Positions 1-7,038 of a stretch of 10,720 bases of DNA are shown here, in pieces; the first letter of the stretch is position 1, and every line of letters begins with the position of its first letter. Below the pieces are notes generated by a model. That model saw nothing but the letters and a program-made list of their open reading frames with translations, was not told the origin of the DNA and did no database searches. This DNA is from Bacteroidales bacterium (GTDB lineage: Bacteria; Bacteroidota; Bacteroidia; Bacteroidales; ML635J-15), in the NCBI GenBank assembly GCA_007130555.1, contig SLSH01000164.1:1-10720 (forward strand). Direction: 5' to 3'. Made by a program: the position numbers and the translations under genes.

Positions 1-1164
1 AAAACTTACTATTGGCGTGTTCGTGCAAGAAATGAGGTTGACTCATCAGTATGGACAACCCGTAGTTTTATAACACGTGATTATGTTACATTGTCAAGTC
101 CTTCAGACGGTTTGTTAAATGTCAATACAGATGGCATTACTCTTTATTGGAATGCTCATGTGGGTGTATCTGCTTATCAAATGGAGCTTGATACTATCTC
201 GTTGTTTAATTCCGATGCCTTGGTAACAATTGAAAATGAATATATAAATTCATCAAGTTCAAACTCGGATACCAGATACAGTACCGGCGAATTATCCGAA
301 AATACGGTTTATTTTTGGCGTGTAAGAGCTGTTAATACCGTAGATACATGTTCATGGACAACCCGTTCGTTTAGCACAGGTTCCCAAACAATAGACATAC
401 CGAATATTCCGGTTTTGGTATCCCCTGCCAATAATGCAGAAAATATTGATATTCAAACTCAGTTAGTGTGGCAAGAGTCAACTAATGCAACATCTTACGA
501 ATATATATTCGGAGATAGTCCTGATTTAAACGAGTCATTAATAATTGAAACACATAATAATAACGTCGATTTAGATGAACTTGAATATTTATCCGAATAT
601 TTTTGGAAAGTAAGAGCAAAAAACGGAACAAATATTTATTCAGACTGGTCAGATATGTGGATATTTACGACACGAGGTGAAAGTGTTTTTTACGAACTAT
701 CTCTTGAAGTTTCACCTGAAGGTGCAGCAACGGTTACAGGTGAAGGTTTTTATGAATTCGAAGAGCATGTGTTACTTACAGCATCTGCCGAAGAAGGCTT
801 TGGGTTTTTGCACTGGATTGATAAGTATGATTTAATAATTTCGGAATTATTAGATTTCGAATATATAATGCCGGAAGAAAATATGATTCTTACAGCGGTT
901 TTTGATGATATTACTAAAATTACAGATGTAAAATCTGACTATGATTTTTATTTCTATCCAAATCCCGCCTCAACAATCCTGAATGTAAACATTTCTGATT
1001 TTAAAAGTTTTGAGATACTGGATATCACAGGCAGAGTTCTTCAAACTTTTAATAATGACAATGAAATTACAGAAATAGATATTTCGGATTATGCAAACGG
1101 AACCTACTTTATCAGATACAAAAATAATTATAAGACTTTTACTAAAAAACTGATAATTAGATAA
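1..1164 (+). CDS. Secreted FN3-repeat protein with C-terminal T9SS sorting domain (5' end outside window)
   Basis: The frame is open from the first base, so this is the last 387 residues of a longer protein; the first possible start codon inside (TTG at 91) falls within a repeat and is not the true start. Three fibronectin-III-like units are visible through their recurring ends: YYWRVRARN near residue 3, YFWRVRAVN near 104 and YFWKVRAKN near 200, about 96-101 residues apart. Residues about 231-301 resemble a divergent InlB B-type repeat (SLEVSPEGAATVTGEG, then LTASAEEGFGFLHW and ENMILTAVF). The last 73 residues are a type A T9SS sorting domain: FYFYPNPAS, then LDITGRVL, GTYFIRY and a basic end (KKLIIR). 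Known for this domain: it directs export across the outer membrane, after which it is cleaved and the protein is released or anchored. No catalytic domain lies in the visible part, so the function is unknown; adhesion or an enzyme with accessory FN3 domains are both possible. Confidence 0.88.
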   Translation, partial: KTYYWRVRARNEVDSSVWTTRSFITRDYVTLSSPSDGLLNVNTDGITLYWNAHVGVSAYQMELDTISLFNSDALVTIENEYINSSSSNSDTRYSTGELSENTVYFWRVRAVNTVDTCSWTTRSFSTGSQTIDIPNIPVLVSPANNAENIDIQTQLVWQESTNATSYEYIFGDSPDLNESLIIETHNNNVDLDELEYLSEYFWKVRAKNGTNIYSDWSDMWIFTTRGESVFYELSLEVSPEGAATVTGEGFYEFEEHVLLTASAEEGFGFLHWIDKYDLIISELLDFEYIMPEENMILTAVFDDITKITDVKSDYDFYFYPNPASTILNVNISDFKSFEILDITGRVLQTFNNDNEITEIDISDYANGTYFIRYKNNYKTFTKKLIIR

Positions 1165-1178
1165 TTAAATCATAATAA

Positions 1179-1214
1179 TAAAACCGCCAAAATCTAATGT
1201 TCCCGGCGGTTTTA
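1179..1214 (+). terminator. Hairpin terminator after the FN3/T9SS gene
   Basis: AAAACCGCC (1180-1188) pairs perfectly with GGCGGTTTT (1205-1213), and T1179/A1214 adds one pair. The loop is 16 nt. The stem is much richer in GC than its surroundings, ends in a T run and starts 15 bases after the stop codon, as expected for an intrinsic terminator of the upstream gene. The A run on the left arm means it could also work on the opposite strand. Confidence 0.72.
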
Positions 1215-1240
1215 AAATTTACATAAATAATACAAATTAT

Positions 1241-1300
1241 ACCAATGTGAAATAATAATTAGTCCGACAAAGGAGGACGTATTATTATTTCTACAGTGGT
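1241..1300. repeat. Long imperfect hairpin, first of an abutting pair
   Basis: Reading inward, ACCA (1241-1244) pairs with TGGT (1297-1300), TGT (1246-1248) with ACA (1293-1295), G1249 with C1291, AAATAATAAT (1250-1259) with ATTATTATTT (1281-1290), and GTCC (1262-1265) with GGAC (1275-1278). That is about 22 pairs with one mismatch, one bulge and one 2x2 internal loop. The apical loop and inner arm hold AAGGAGG (1270-1276), a perfect Shine-Dalgarno-like string. The element is non-coding and its function is not known; candidates are a structured RNA, a REP-like or MITE-like repeat, or DNA with extruding secondary structure. Confidence 0.6.
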
Positions 1301-1378
1301 TAATGCCGATAGATAATTATTTTTAGTCTTATCAAGCATAGCGATGATTAGACTATTAAATAATTCATATCGGTATTA
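1301..1378. repeat. Long imperfect hairpin, second of an abutting pair
   Basis: TAATGCCGATA (1301-1311) pairs with TATCGGTATTA (1368-1378) with one G-T wobble; AATTATTT (1315-1322) pairs with AAATAATT (1358-1365); TAGTCT (1324-1329) pairs with AGACTA (1350-1355); ATCA (1331-1334) pairs with TGAT (1345-1348), leaving a 10-nt loop. This gives about 29 pairs broken by small internal loops. It begins at the base right after the preceding hairpin, so the two look like one composite element. There is no coding potential beyond a 7-codon frame. Function unknown. Confidence 0.6.
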
Positions 1379-1391
1379 TTCGTCAAACTGC

Positions 1392-1423
1392 CCATAAAAG
1401 AAACTGTTTTTTATGGAATCCAT
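1392..1423. promoter_or_regulatory. Small hairpin and overlapping palindrome upstream of the TonB receptor
   Basis: CCATAAAA (1392-1399) pairs with TTTTATGG (1409-1416); a G-T and an A-T pair can extend the stem to a 5-nt loop. Overlapping its right arm is the palindrome ATGGA-A-TCCAT (1413-1423). The palindrome lies about 24 bases before the candidate -7 box of the receptor gene, where a repressor such as an iron or heme regulator could bind. It does not closely match any operator consensus I can name, so a regulatory role is inferred from position and symmetry only. Confidence 0.3.
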
Positions 1424-1446
1424 TTTTAAATCCTGTAAAACTTTTG

Positions 1447-1454
1447 TAATATTG
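1447..1454 (+). promoter_or_regulatory. Weak Bacteroidota-type -7 element for the TonB receptor
   Basis: TAATATTG differs from the Bacteroidota housekeeping -7 consensus TAnnTTTG at one position. It lies 16 bases before the chosen ATG, which would give a very short leader. No convincing TTG-type -33 element is present at the expected distance; that region is T-rich. Confidence 0.35.
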
Positions 1455-1470
1455 CAAAAAAATATAATTG

Positions 1471-3924
1471 ATGTATTCTTTAAGAAATATATTAAGTCTT
1501 TTATTTTGTTTATCGGGATTATCAATGTTTGGTCAGACCGTTAAAATTATGGACAAGCTTAGTTATAGTCCTGTTCCTAATGCCGTTATAGTAAATTCGG
1601 ATGAAAGTTTATCGGTTCAGACTAATAGTAAGGGTTATGCAAATCTTGATATTTTTATTAAAAATGACACTTTACATATTTTACATACTTCTTATACCAA
1701 CATTATTATAGATTTTGAAACATTAGAGAAAAATGATTTCAAAGTTTATCTTATGCCTGCAATTATACAACTTGATGAAATGGTAATATCCGCATCAAGA
1801 AGGGAGGAGAGTAAACATAACATACCGTATAAGATTTCTATCATAAATCCTAAAGAAATTGAAATATATCAACCTCAAACCAGTGCGGACATGCTGGGTG
1901 TATCAAGGGAAGTTTTTGTTCAGAAAAGTCAGATGGGTGGAGGAAGTCCTATGCTCAGAGGATTTGGCTCGAACAGAGTTTTGCTCGTTGTTGACGGTGT
2001 GCGTATGAATAATGCAATATACCGGCACGGAAATTTACATAATGTAATATCTCTTGATGCAAACAGTATAGAGAGCGTAGAAGTAATTCACGGACCAGGC
2101 TCGGTAATGTACGGAAGTGATGCTATTGGCGGAGTATTTAGTTTTAATACAAAAACTCCTGAATTTTCCGATGGTCCTGCCGAAGTTTCCGCCAATACAT
2201 TAGCAAGGTTTTCATCTGCTAATTTTGAAAAAACCGGTGCAGCGGATATCAGTATTTCAAAAGAAAACATTGCCTCATTAACTTCATTTAGCTACAGCAG
2301 TTATAATGATTTGATTTCTGGTCGTACACATATTACCGACTCAAATTATTTAAGACGACATACCATCGAAAGATGGGGAGATAAAGATACAATTATAAGA
2401 CATACTGAAAGGAATGTAATGAGAGGAACTGCATATAGTTTTTTTAATATTATGCAAAAATTAAGATATAAAATTACAGACAGCCTTGAATTTACTTACG
2501 GTTTTCATTATTCACAAACATCAGATATTCCACGTTTTGACAGACTAAACGAGTACAGAAATAATGTTCTCAGATTTGCGGAATGGTATTACGGACCCCA
2601 AAAGTGGATGTTAAATAATCTGCAAATGAAATATACCAACCAAAATAAATATTTTGATGAATTAAATCTTAACATCGCTTATCAGAAATACGAAGAAAGC
2701 CGCCATAACCGGAATTATAAAAACGATTATATTTCGCGTCGTTTTGAAAATGTAAATGCAATTACAGGAAATTTTGATTTCTTTAAAGTTTTTTCAGATA
2801 AACATAATTTCAATTATGGACTGGAACTTGTGCATAATAATGTTTCAAGCAGTGCATACAGAGAAAATATAATAACTCAAAATCAGGATACAATTCCCAC
2901 ACGCTATCCCGACTATTCAACTTTAAATTCGGTTGCAGCATATTTAAGTTATAAGTACTATCTTAATAACAAGATTGTTTTAAACGGAGGTTTGCGATAT
3001 TCATATACATTTATTGATACCGAATTTGACAGTAATTTATATGATTTCCCTTTTGAAAATATTAAACTTAATACAGGAGCTCCGACAGCGAGTATTGGAG
3101 GTATATATAAATACAACAGCAGATTTAATATTAATTTTAATTTATCTTCGGGATTCAGAGCTCCGAATGTGGATGATTTGGCAAAAGTTTTTGACAGTGA
3201 ACCCGGTGCGGTTGTCGTACCCAATAAAAATTTAAAACCCGAATATATTTACAGTGCCGATTTGGGAATAATACAAAGAATTAATGATAAACTGGAGTTC
3301 CATGCAACAGGTTTCTATTCATATTTAAAAAATATAATGGTAAGAGAAGATTTTATTTTTAACGACAAGGATTCTATTATGTATGACGGTAGCATGAGTA
3401 AAGTCCAGGCAATTGTAAATAATGATTACGCAGTAATTTATGGAGCAAGTGCAGGAATTAAAGTGGATTTAAATGATTTTATTTCTTTTAAATCAAATAT
3501 TACATGGATGGACGGATACGATAATAATAACAATCCGATGAGGCATGTAACCCCAATATTCGGGTCAACTCATTTAATATTAAAAGCAGAAAGATTCAAA
3601 CTAGACATATATACAGTATATAACGGAAAAATTTCTGCCGAAAAACTTAGTCCTGAAGAACATGGAAAAAACCATATATATGCAAGAGATTTTGATTATG
3701 CCTACGGTCAGTCTTTATTGCCAAAAGAAGAACAATTTAATCCTGACGGTTTGTACAGTCCTGCATGGTATACAATTAATTTTAATATGTCGTATCAATT
3801 ATCAGAACAAGTAGGACTTAATATCGGAATTGAAAATATTACAAATGTATTATACAGAACCTACTCGTCCGGTGTCCCTGCTTTTGGCAGAAATATTGTG
3901 GTAGGATTCAGAGGTAATTTTTAA
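1471..3924 (+). CDS. TonB-dependent outer-membrane receptor, heme/hemoglobin-receptor type
   Basis: This 817-residue outer-membrane beta-barrel imports a ligand using TonB energy. The start is ATG 1471; a TTG directly before it is a poorer choice. Residues 1-21 form a signal peptide (hydrophobic ILSLLFCLSGL, ending SMFG-Q). Residues about 22-97 resemble the carboxypeptidase-regulatory-like domain common ahead of Bacteroidota receptors. A TonB-box-like stretch (LDEMVISASR) lies at 101-110. The plug spans about 117-230, with GGGSPMLRGFGSNRVLLVVDG at 157-177 and HGPGSVMYGSDAIGG at 207-221. The barrel ends in a C-terminal Phe. FRAPN (562-566) and NKNLKPE (585-591) match the FRAP/NPNL signature of heme and hemoglobin receptors such as HmuR; His186 and His190 in the plug (YRHGNLH) are possible ligands. 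Substrate is inferred from these motifs; another iron complex is possible. It probably heads a unit with the MORN gene 44 bases downstream and mnmA. Confidence 0.9.
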   Translation: MYSLRNILSLLFCLSGLSMFGQTVKIMDKLSYSPVPNAVIVNSDESLSVQTNSKGYANLDIFIKNDTLHILHTSYTNIIIDFETLEKNDFKVYLMPAIIQLDEMVISASRREESKHNIPYKISIINPKEIEIYQPQTSADMLGVSREVFVQKSQMGGGSPMLRGFGSNRVLLVVDGVRMNNAIYRHGNLHNVISLDANSIESVEVIHGPGSVMYGSDAIGGVFSFNTKTPEFSDGPAEVSANTLARFSSANFEKTGAADISISKENIASLTSFSYSSYNDLISGRTHITDSNYLRRHTIERWGDKDTIIRHTERNVMRGTAYSFFNIMQKLRYKITDSLEFTYGFHYSQTSDIPRFDRLNEYRNNVLRFAEWYYGPQKWMLNNLQMKYTNQNKYFDELNLNIAYQKYEESRHNRNYKNDYISRRFENVNAITGNFDFFKVFSDKHNFNYGLELVHNNVSSSAYRENIITQNQDTIPTRYPDYSTLNSVAAYLSYKYYLNNKIVLNGGLRYSYTFIDTEFDSNLYDFPFENIKLNTGAPTASIGGIYKYNSRFNINFNLSSGFRAPNVDDLAKVFDSEPGAVVVPNKNLKPEYIYSADLGIIQRINDKLEFHATGFYSYLKNIMVREDFIFNDKDSIMYDGSMSKVQAIVNNDYAVIYGASAGIKVDLNDFISFKSNITWMDGYDNNNNPMRHVTPIFGSTHLILKAERFKLDIYTVYNGKISAEKLSPEEHGKNHIYARDFDYAYGQSLLPKEEQFNPDGLYSPAWYTINFNMSYQLSEQVGLNIGIENITNVLYRTYSSGVPAFGRNIVVGFRGNF

Positions 3925-3968
3925 ACAATAAATATATAAACCGAAAAGTTATAAATTAAAACATTTTA

Positions 3969-4835
3969 ATGATGATGAAAAAAAACATACTAATCTTACT
4001 GGCAATTATTTTTCCGTTTTTTTTATTGGCACAAGAAACCGGAGAAACTAAAAATGATACCATAATAAACTATCTTGATATTCAAGGAAATAAACAAGGG
4101 AAATGGATTGACCACTACAGTAACGGTCAAATCAGGTACGAAGGATTTTTTATTGATGATATCCCTCAGGGAACTTTTATTCATTATCATTCTAATGGCA
4201 GGAAAAAATCCGTTTTAAATTATAATGATGACGGAAGTTCTACGGTGGAAATGTTTTGGGAAAGCGGACACAAAGCAGCCCGGGGAGCATACAATTCCGA
4301 CAGGGAAAGAACAGGTTTATGGAAATTGTATTATACCGAAGGAAGTTTATTGCAAATAATAAATTATAAAAATGGTAAGGCTGACGGAGAGGTAACAATG
4401 TACTATCCGGGAACTAATGTCAAATTGCTTGATTGTAATTATAAAAACGCAAAACTAGACGGAGACTATGTTAAATATTTCAACAACGGTCTTAAAATGG
4501 AAGAGGGCAAATATATAAACGGATTAAAGCACGGTCTGTACACTTATTTTACCAGCGACGGATTTATTCAGGAACAAGGTTATTATGAATATGGTAAAAG
4601 AGTCGGAGAGTGGTTTAAATACACTAAAGGAGAAATTAGTGATACGGTAAATTATATTGACGGTCGTCCCGAAAATTCTCAGGAACTTATGCAGGAATGG
4701 TACGAAAGAAGCGAATGGGCAAAAGAAAATCAGGATAAATTCAGAGACCCGCATGATTATTTTGATAATCCTTATGAATTCTTTATAGACCGACCTGACC
4801 CCTACGAACAAGAGCAAAAAAAGGCAAAAGAATAA
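3969..4835 (+). CDS. Exported MORN-repeat protein (YwqK-like MORN_2 repeats)
   Basis: The 288-residue product begins with three consecutive ATG codons (3969, 3972, 3975); the true start could be any of them. Residues 1-22 are a signal peptide (KKN, then ILILLAIIFPFFLLA, cleavage probably before QETG) without a lipobox Cys. Residues about 41-230 hold roughly eight repeats spaced about 23 residues, with the MORN_2 pattern of G-x-W/Y...NGx...G-x-Y: GKWIDHYSNGQIRYEG, GLWKLYYTEGS, GDYVKYFNNGLKMEEG, GLYTYFTSDGFIQEQG and GEWFKYTKGE are clear. The tail (240-288) is highly charged and rich in Asp, Glu, Tyr and Pro. The repeats form beta-hairpin solenoids in this family, but their partner is usually unknown. 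Databases often name such proteins 'YwqK family antitoxin'; nothing here indicates a toxin-antitoxin role. The position between a receptor gene and mnmA (6-base gap) suggests co-transcription, and an envelope accessory role is a guess. Confidence 0.85.
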   Translation: MMMKKNILILLAIIFPFFLLAQETGETKNDTIINYLDIQGNKQGKWIDHYSNGQIRYEGFFIDDIPQGTFIHYHSNGRKKSVLNYNDDGSSTVEMFWESGHKAARGAYNSDRERTGLWKLYYTEGSLLQIINYKNGKADGEVTMYYPGTNVKLLDCNYKNAKLDGDYVKYFNNGLKMEEGKYINGLKHGLYTYFTSDGFIQEQGYYEYGKRVGEWFKYTKGEISDTVNYIDGRPENSQELMQEWYERSEWAKENQDKFRDPHDYFDNPYEFFIDRPDPYEQEQKKAKE

Positions 4836-4841
4836 TAAATA

Positions 4842-5918
4842 ATGGAAAAAGTCTTACTTGCAATGAGCGGAGGTACCGACAGTTCGGTTGCCGCAATTCT
4901 TCTTAAAAACCAGAATTATAATATCCACGGGATGACTTTCCGTGCTTATGATTCCGACTTAAATGCATGTATGGAAAAAGAAACAGGATGTTGTAATGTT
5001 GATTCTATTTTTCAGGCAAAAAAACTTGCCGAAGAACTCGGATTTAAACATGAGATATTTGATATAAGAGATTATTTTGAAAAAACCGTTATACAAAATT
5101 TTATTGATGAATATTTAAATGCAAAAACTCCAAATCCTTGTGTTATTTGCAATCAGCTTATAAAATGGCAAAAAATGATAGAACAGGCAGATAAACTTAA
5201 CTGCAGATATTTTGCTACAGGACATTATGCTCAAATTGCTTATGAAAATAACCGGTATTATATCCGAGAAGGAGTTGACAAAACAAAAGACCAATCGTAT
5301 TTTTTATGGTCATTGAGTCAGGAAAATCTTGCAAGAACTATTTTTCCGCTTGGAGAACTAACTAAAAAGGAAGTCAGAAATATTGCAAAAAAAAATAATT
5401 ACGATAAAATTGCAGATAAAAAAGAAAGTCAGGAAATTTGTTTTATCCCAAATGATAATTACCGCGATTTTTTAAAAAGTCGCATAAAAAATATTGATGA
5501 AATAATAGGAGAAGGAAATATCAGGGACAGTTCGGGAAAAATTATCGGCAAACATAAAGGATATCCTTTCTATACTATAGGGCAAAGAAAAGGATTAAAT
5601 GTTGCCATGGGATTTCCTGTTTATGTATGTGCAATTGATAAAACAAAGAATGAAATTATTTTAGGCGAAAAAAATGAATTAAATAAAAAAGAAATTTGGG
5701 TGGATAATATAAACCTGATGAAATACGAAACAATTGACAAAGAAATACGAGCTACCTGTAAAATCCGTTATAATAACAAAGGCGAAAATTGTAAAATCAA
5801 ACAAAAAGACAATAAAATTCATGTAATTTTTGATAATTCTGTTTCTGCCGTTACCCCGGGACAATCTGCCGTATTTTACGAAAATGCCGATCTTATAGGC
5901 GGAGGAATTATTATATGA
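4842..5918 (+). CDS. mnmA: tRNA-specific 2-thiouridylase MnmA
   Basis: MnmA adenylates and then thiolates C2 of wobble uridine 34 in tRNAs for Lys, Glu and Gln, in the cytoplasm. The 358-residue length is normal for the family. The N-terminal PP-loop ATPase motif is SGGTDSS (9-15; many homologs have SGGVDSS). The tRNA-binding and catalytic segment TPNPCVICN (96-104) has Cys100 and Cys103, and the second conserved Cys is Cys200 in SQEICFIP. ATGHYA (125-130) and YTIGQRKGL (244-252) are further family signatures, the latter leading into the central and C-terminal beta-barrel domains. A GCC pair sits at 49-51. The active site is of the CxxC+C form rather than the DxxC+C form of E. coli MnmA. The start is ATG with no Shine-Dalgarno sequence, 6 bases after the MORN gene stop, so expression likely depends on the upstream unit. 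Confidence 0.95.
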   Translation: MEKVLLAMSGGTDSSVAAILLKNQNYNIHGMTFRAYDSDLNACMEKETGCCNVDSIFQAKKLAEELGFKHEIFDIRDYFEKTVIQNFIDEYLNAKTPNPCVICNQLIKWQKMIEQADKLNCRYFATGHYAQIAYENNRYYIREGVDKTKDQSYFLWSLSQENLARTIFPLGELTKKEVRNIAKKNNYDKIADKKESQEICFIPNDNYRDFLKSRIKNIDEIIGEGNIRDSSGKIIGKHKGYPFYTIGQRKGLNVAMGFPVYVCAIDKTKNEIILGEKNELNKKEIWVDNINLMKYETIDKEIRATCKIRYNNKGENCKIKQKDNKIHVIFDNSVSAVTPGQSAVFYENADLIGGGIII

Positions 5919-5958
5919 TTATAATTTATTTTTTATTATACTTTTTCTTTTTAATATA

Positions 5959-6000
5959 AATATTTTGGGGGCTAAAACATCATAACAAAAACAAAATATT
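5959..6000. promoter_or_regulatory. 9-bp dyad abutting the -7 box of the membrane-protein/rarA unit
   Basis: AATATTTTG (5959-5967) and CAAAATATT (5992-6000) are perfect inverted repeats separated by 24 bases. The right half ends on the first base of the -7-like element TATCTTTG. Such a dyad could be an operator with two half sites, or simply a chance match in AT-rich DNA; the spacer includes the only GC cluster in the gap (GGGGGC, 5967-5972). Confidence 0.3.
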
Positions 6001-6007
6001 ATCTTTG
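6000..6007 (+). promoter_or_regulatory. Bacteroidota -7 promoter element
   Basis: TATCTTTG is an exact match to the Bacteroidota housekeeping consensus TAnnTTTG. It lies 20 bases before the first start codon of a three-gene same-strand block and after a 109-base gap from mnmA. No good TTG -33 element is present at the usual distance, so strength is uncertain. The expected transcript would begin only a few bases before the start codon. Confidence 0.55.
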
Positions 6008-6027
6008 TATCAAAATACACAAATATA

Positions 6028-7029
6028 TTGTTAAAGCATCTTAAAAATATAATTAAAGTATTATTATTTCTGGGAGTAGGGGTAGTACTGTTTATGTTGG
6101 TTTACAGAGATTTTGATTTTAATTTGGTTTTAATTGAATTAAAAAGAATAAATTACTGGTGGTTTCTCCCTTTTACTTTATTTGTTTTATTAAGTAATAT
6201 CAGTCGCACAATTCGCTGGCAGATGCTGATAAAATCTTACGGAGGCAGTGCAGGATTTATAAACACTTTTTTTGCCGTATTGCTGGGATATTTCGCAAAT
6301 ATGGCTCTCCCCAGATTAGGAGAAGTAAGTAAATGTGCAGTTATATCAAAATACGAAAAACAACCTCTTTCAAAAGTATTGGGAACTATGGTTTCCGAAA
6401 GATTAATTGATGTTATAATGCTTATAATTGCTACATTGATTGTCTTTTTTGTTCAAAAAGATATAGTATTAAGTTTTATACGCGAAAATCCTGAAATTTC
6501 TGAAAAAAGTACAGGTTTATTTTCAATAGAAATTATTATCGGTTTGATTGTTCTTTTTATTATAAGTATAGTTTTTATTTATTATATCGTTAAAGGTTCT
6601 TTTAATAAATATATTGTTTTTAAGAAAACATCGGAATTTATAAAAAGCTTTTGGATCGGATTAGTAAGTATTAAAAATGTGAAAAATATTCCTCTTTTTA
6701 TTTTTCATTCCGTTTTTATGTGGGTAATGTATTTTTTAATGATTTACGTTGTATTTCCGGCATTTGAAGGGTTTTCGGAATTAGATATTTCTGTAGCATT
6801 AACACTTTTTGTTGCAGCATGCTATGGAATGGTTGCTCCTGCCCCAAATGGTGCCGGGGCATATCACTTTATGGTCAGCCAGGCTCTTGTATTATATGGC
6901 ATTGGTCTGGAAATGGCTCTCATTTTTGCCCTTGTTGTTCATGGTGTACAAACACTGCTTATTATTATTGGAGGAATAGCTGCATTAATAATTTTACCAT
7001 TATATAACAACAGAAAAATAACTGCTTAA
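6028..7029 (+). CDS. YbhN/UPF0104 family integral membrane protein (MprF flippase-domain-like), copy 1
   Basis: The 333-residue polytopic inner-membrane protein belongs to the family related to the membrane (flippase) half of MprF, often annotated 'lysylphosphatidylglycerol synthase transmembrane region'. About eight hydrophobic segments are visible, including residues 8-26, 43-58, 80-95, 128-143, 165-187, 222-243, 255-270 and 290-325. Family hallmarks are ISRTIRWQMLI (58-68), NMALPRLGEVSK (91-102), SERLID (123-128) and APAPNGAGAYHF (270-281). The aminoacyl-transferase domain of true MprF is absent, so lysyl transfer should not be assigned; lipid or isoprenoid translocation is an inference from the family. 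The start is TTG: MLKHLKNIIKVLLF fits the family's usual basic N-terminus, and the next in-frame ATG would delete most of the first membrane segment. It is followed after 9 bases by a paralog and then rarA. Confidence 0.85.
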   Translation: MLKHLKNIIKVLLFLGVGVVLFMLVYRDFDFNLVLIELKRINYWWFLPFTLFVLLSNISRTIRWQMLIKSYGGSAGFINTFFAVLLGYFANMALPRLGEVSKCAVISKYEKQPLSKVLGTMVSERLIDVIMLIIATLIVFFVQKDIVLSFIRENPEISEKSTGLFSIEIIIGLIVLFIISIVFIYYIVKGSFNKYIVFKKTSEFIKSFWIGLVSIKNVKNIPLFIFHSVFMWVMYFLMIYVVFPAFEGFSELDISVALTLFVAACYGMVAPAPNGAGAYHFMVSQALVLYGIGLEMALIFALVVHGVQTLLIIIGGIAALIILPLYNNRKITA

Positions 7030-7038
7030 ATTTTTCTC

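Noticed and set aside
1303..1326. Seven-codon ORF (MPIDNYF) after the AAGGAGG string
   Set aside because: The distance from the Shine-Dalgarno-like string is about 26 bases and the frame lies inside the stem of the second hairpin; chance is the simpler explanation.
1241..1378. Integron attC-like recombination hairpins
   Set aside because: The hairpins have a plausible size, but no GTTRRRY/RYYYAAC core pair bounds either of them and no cassette-like ORFs or integrase are present.
1215..1470. Cobalamin or other riboswitch ahead of the TonB receptor
   Set aside because: I find no B12-box or other conserved aptamer core, and the likely promoter lies downstream of the hairpins, leaving almost no leader.
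2958..3235. Additional frames on either strand within the TonB receptor gene
   Set aside because: They lie fully inside a well-supported receptor barrel and their translations show no family features.
3969..4835. Antitoxin of a toxin-antitoxin pair (YwqK-type naming)
   Set aside because: The protein has a signal peptide and no neighboring toxin-like gene; the name in databases reflects the repeat family, not a shown function.
5919..5958. Terminator after mnmA
   Set aside because: The stretch is T-rich but I find no stable GC-containing hairpin, so a terminator cannot be supported.
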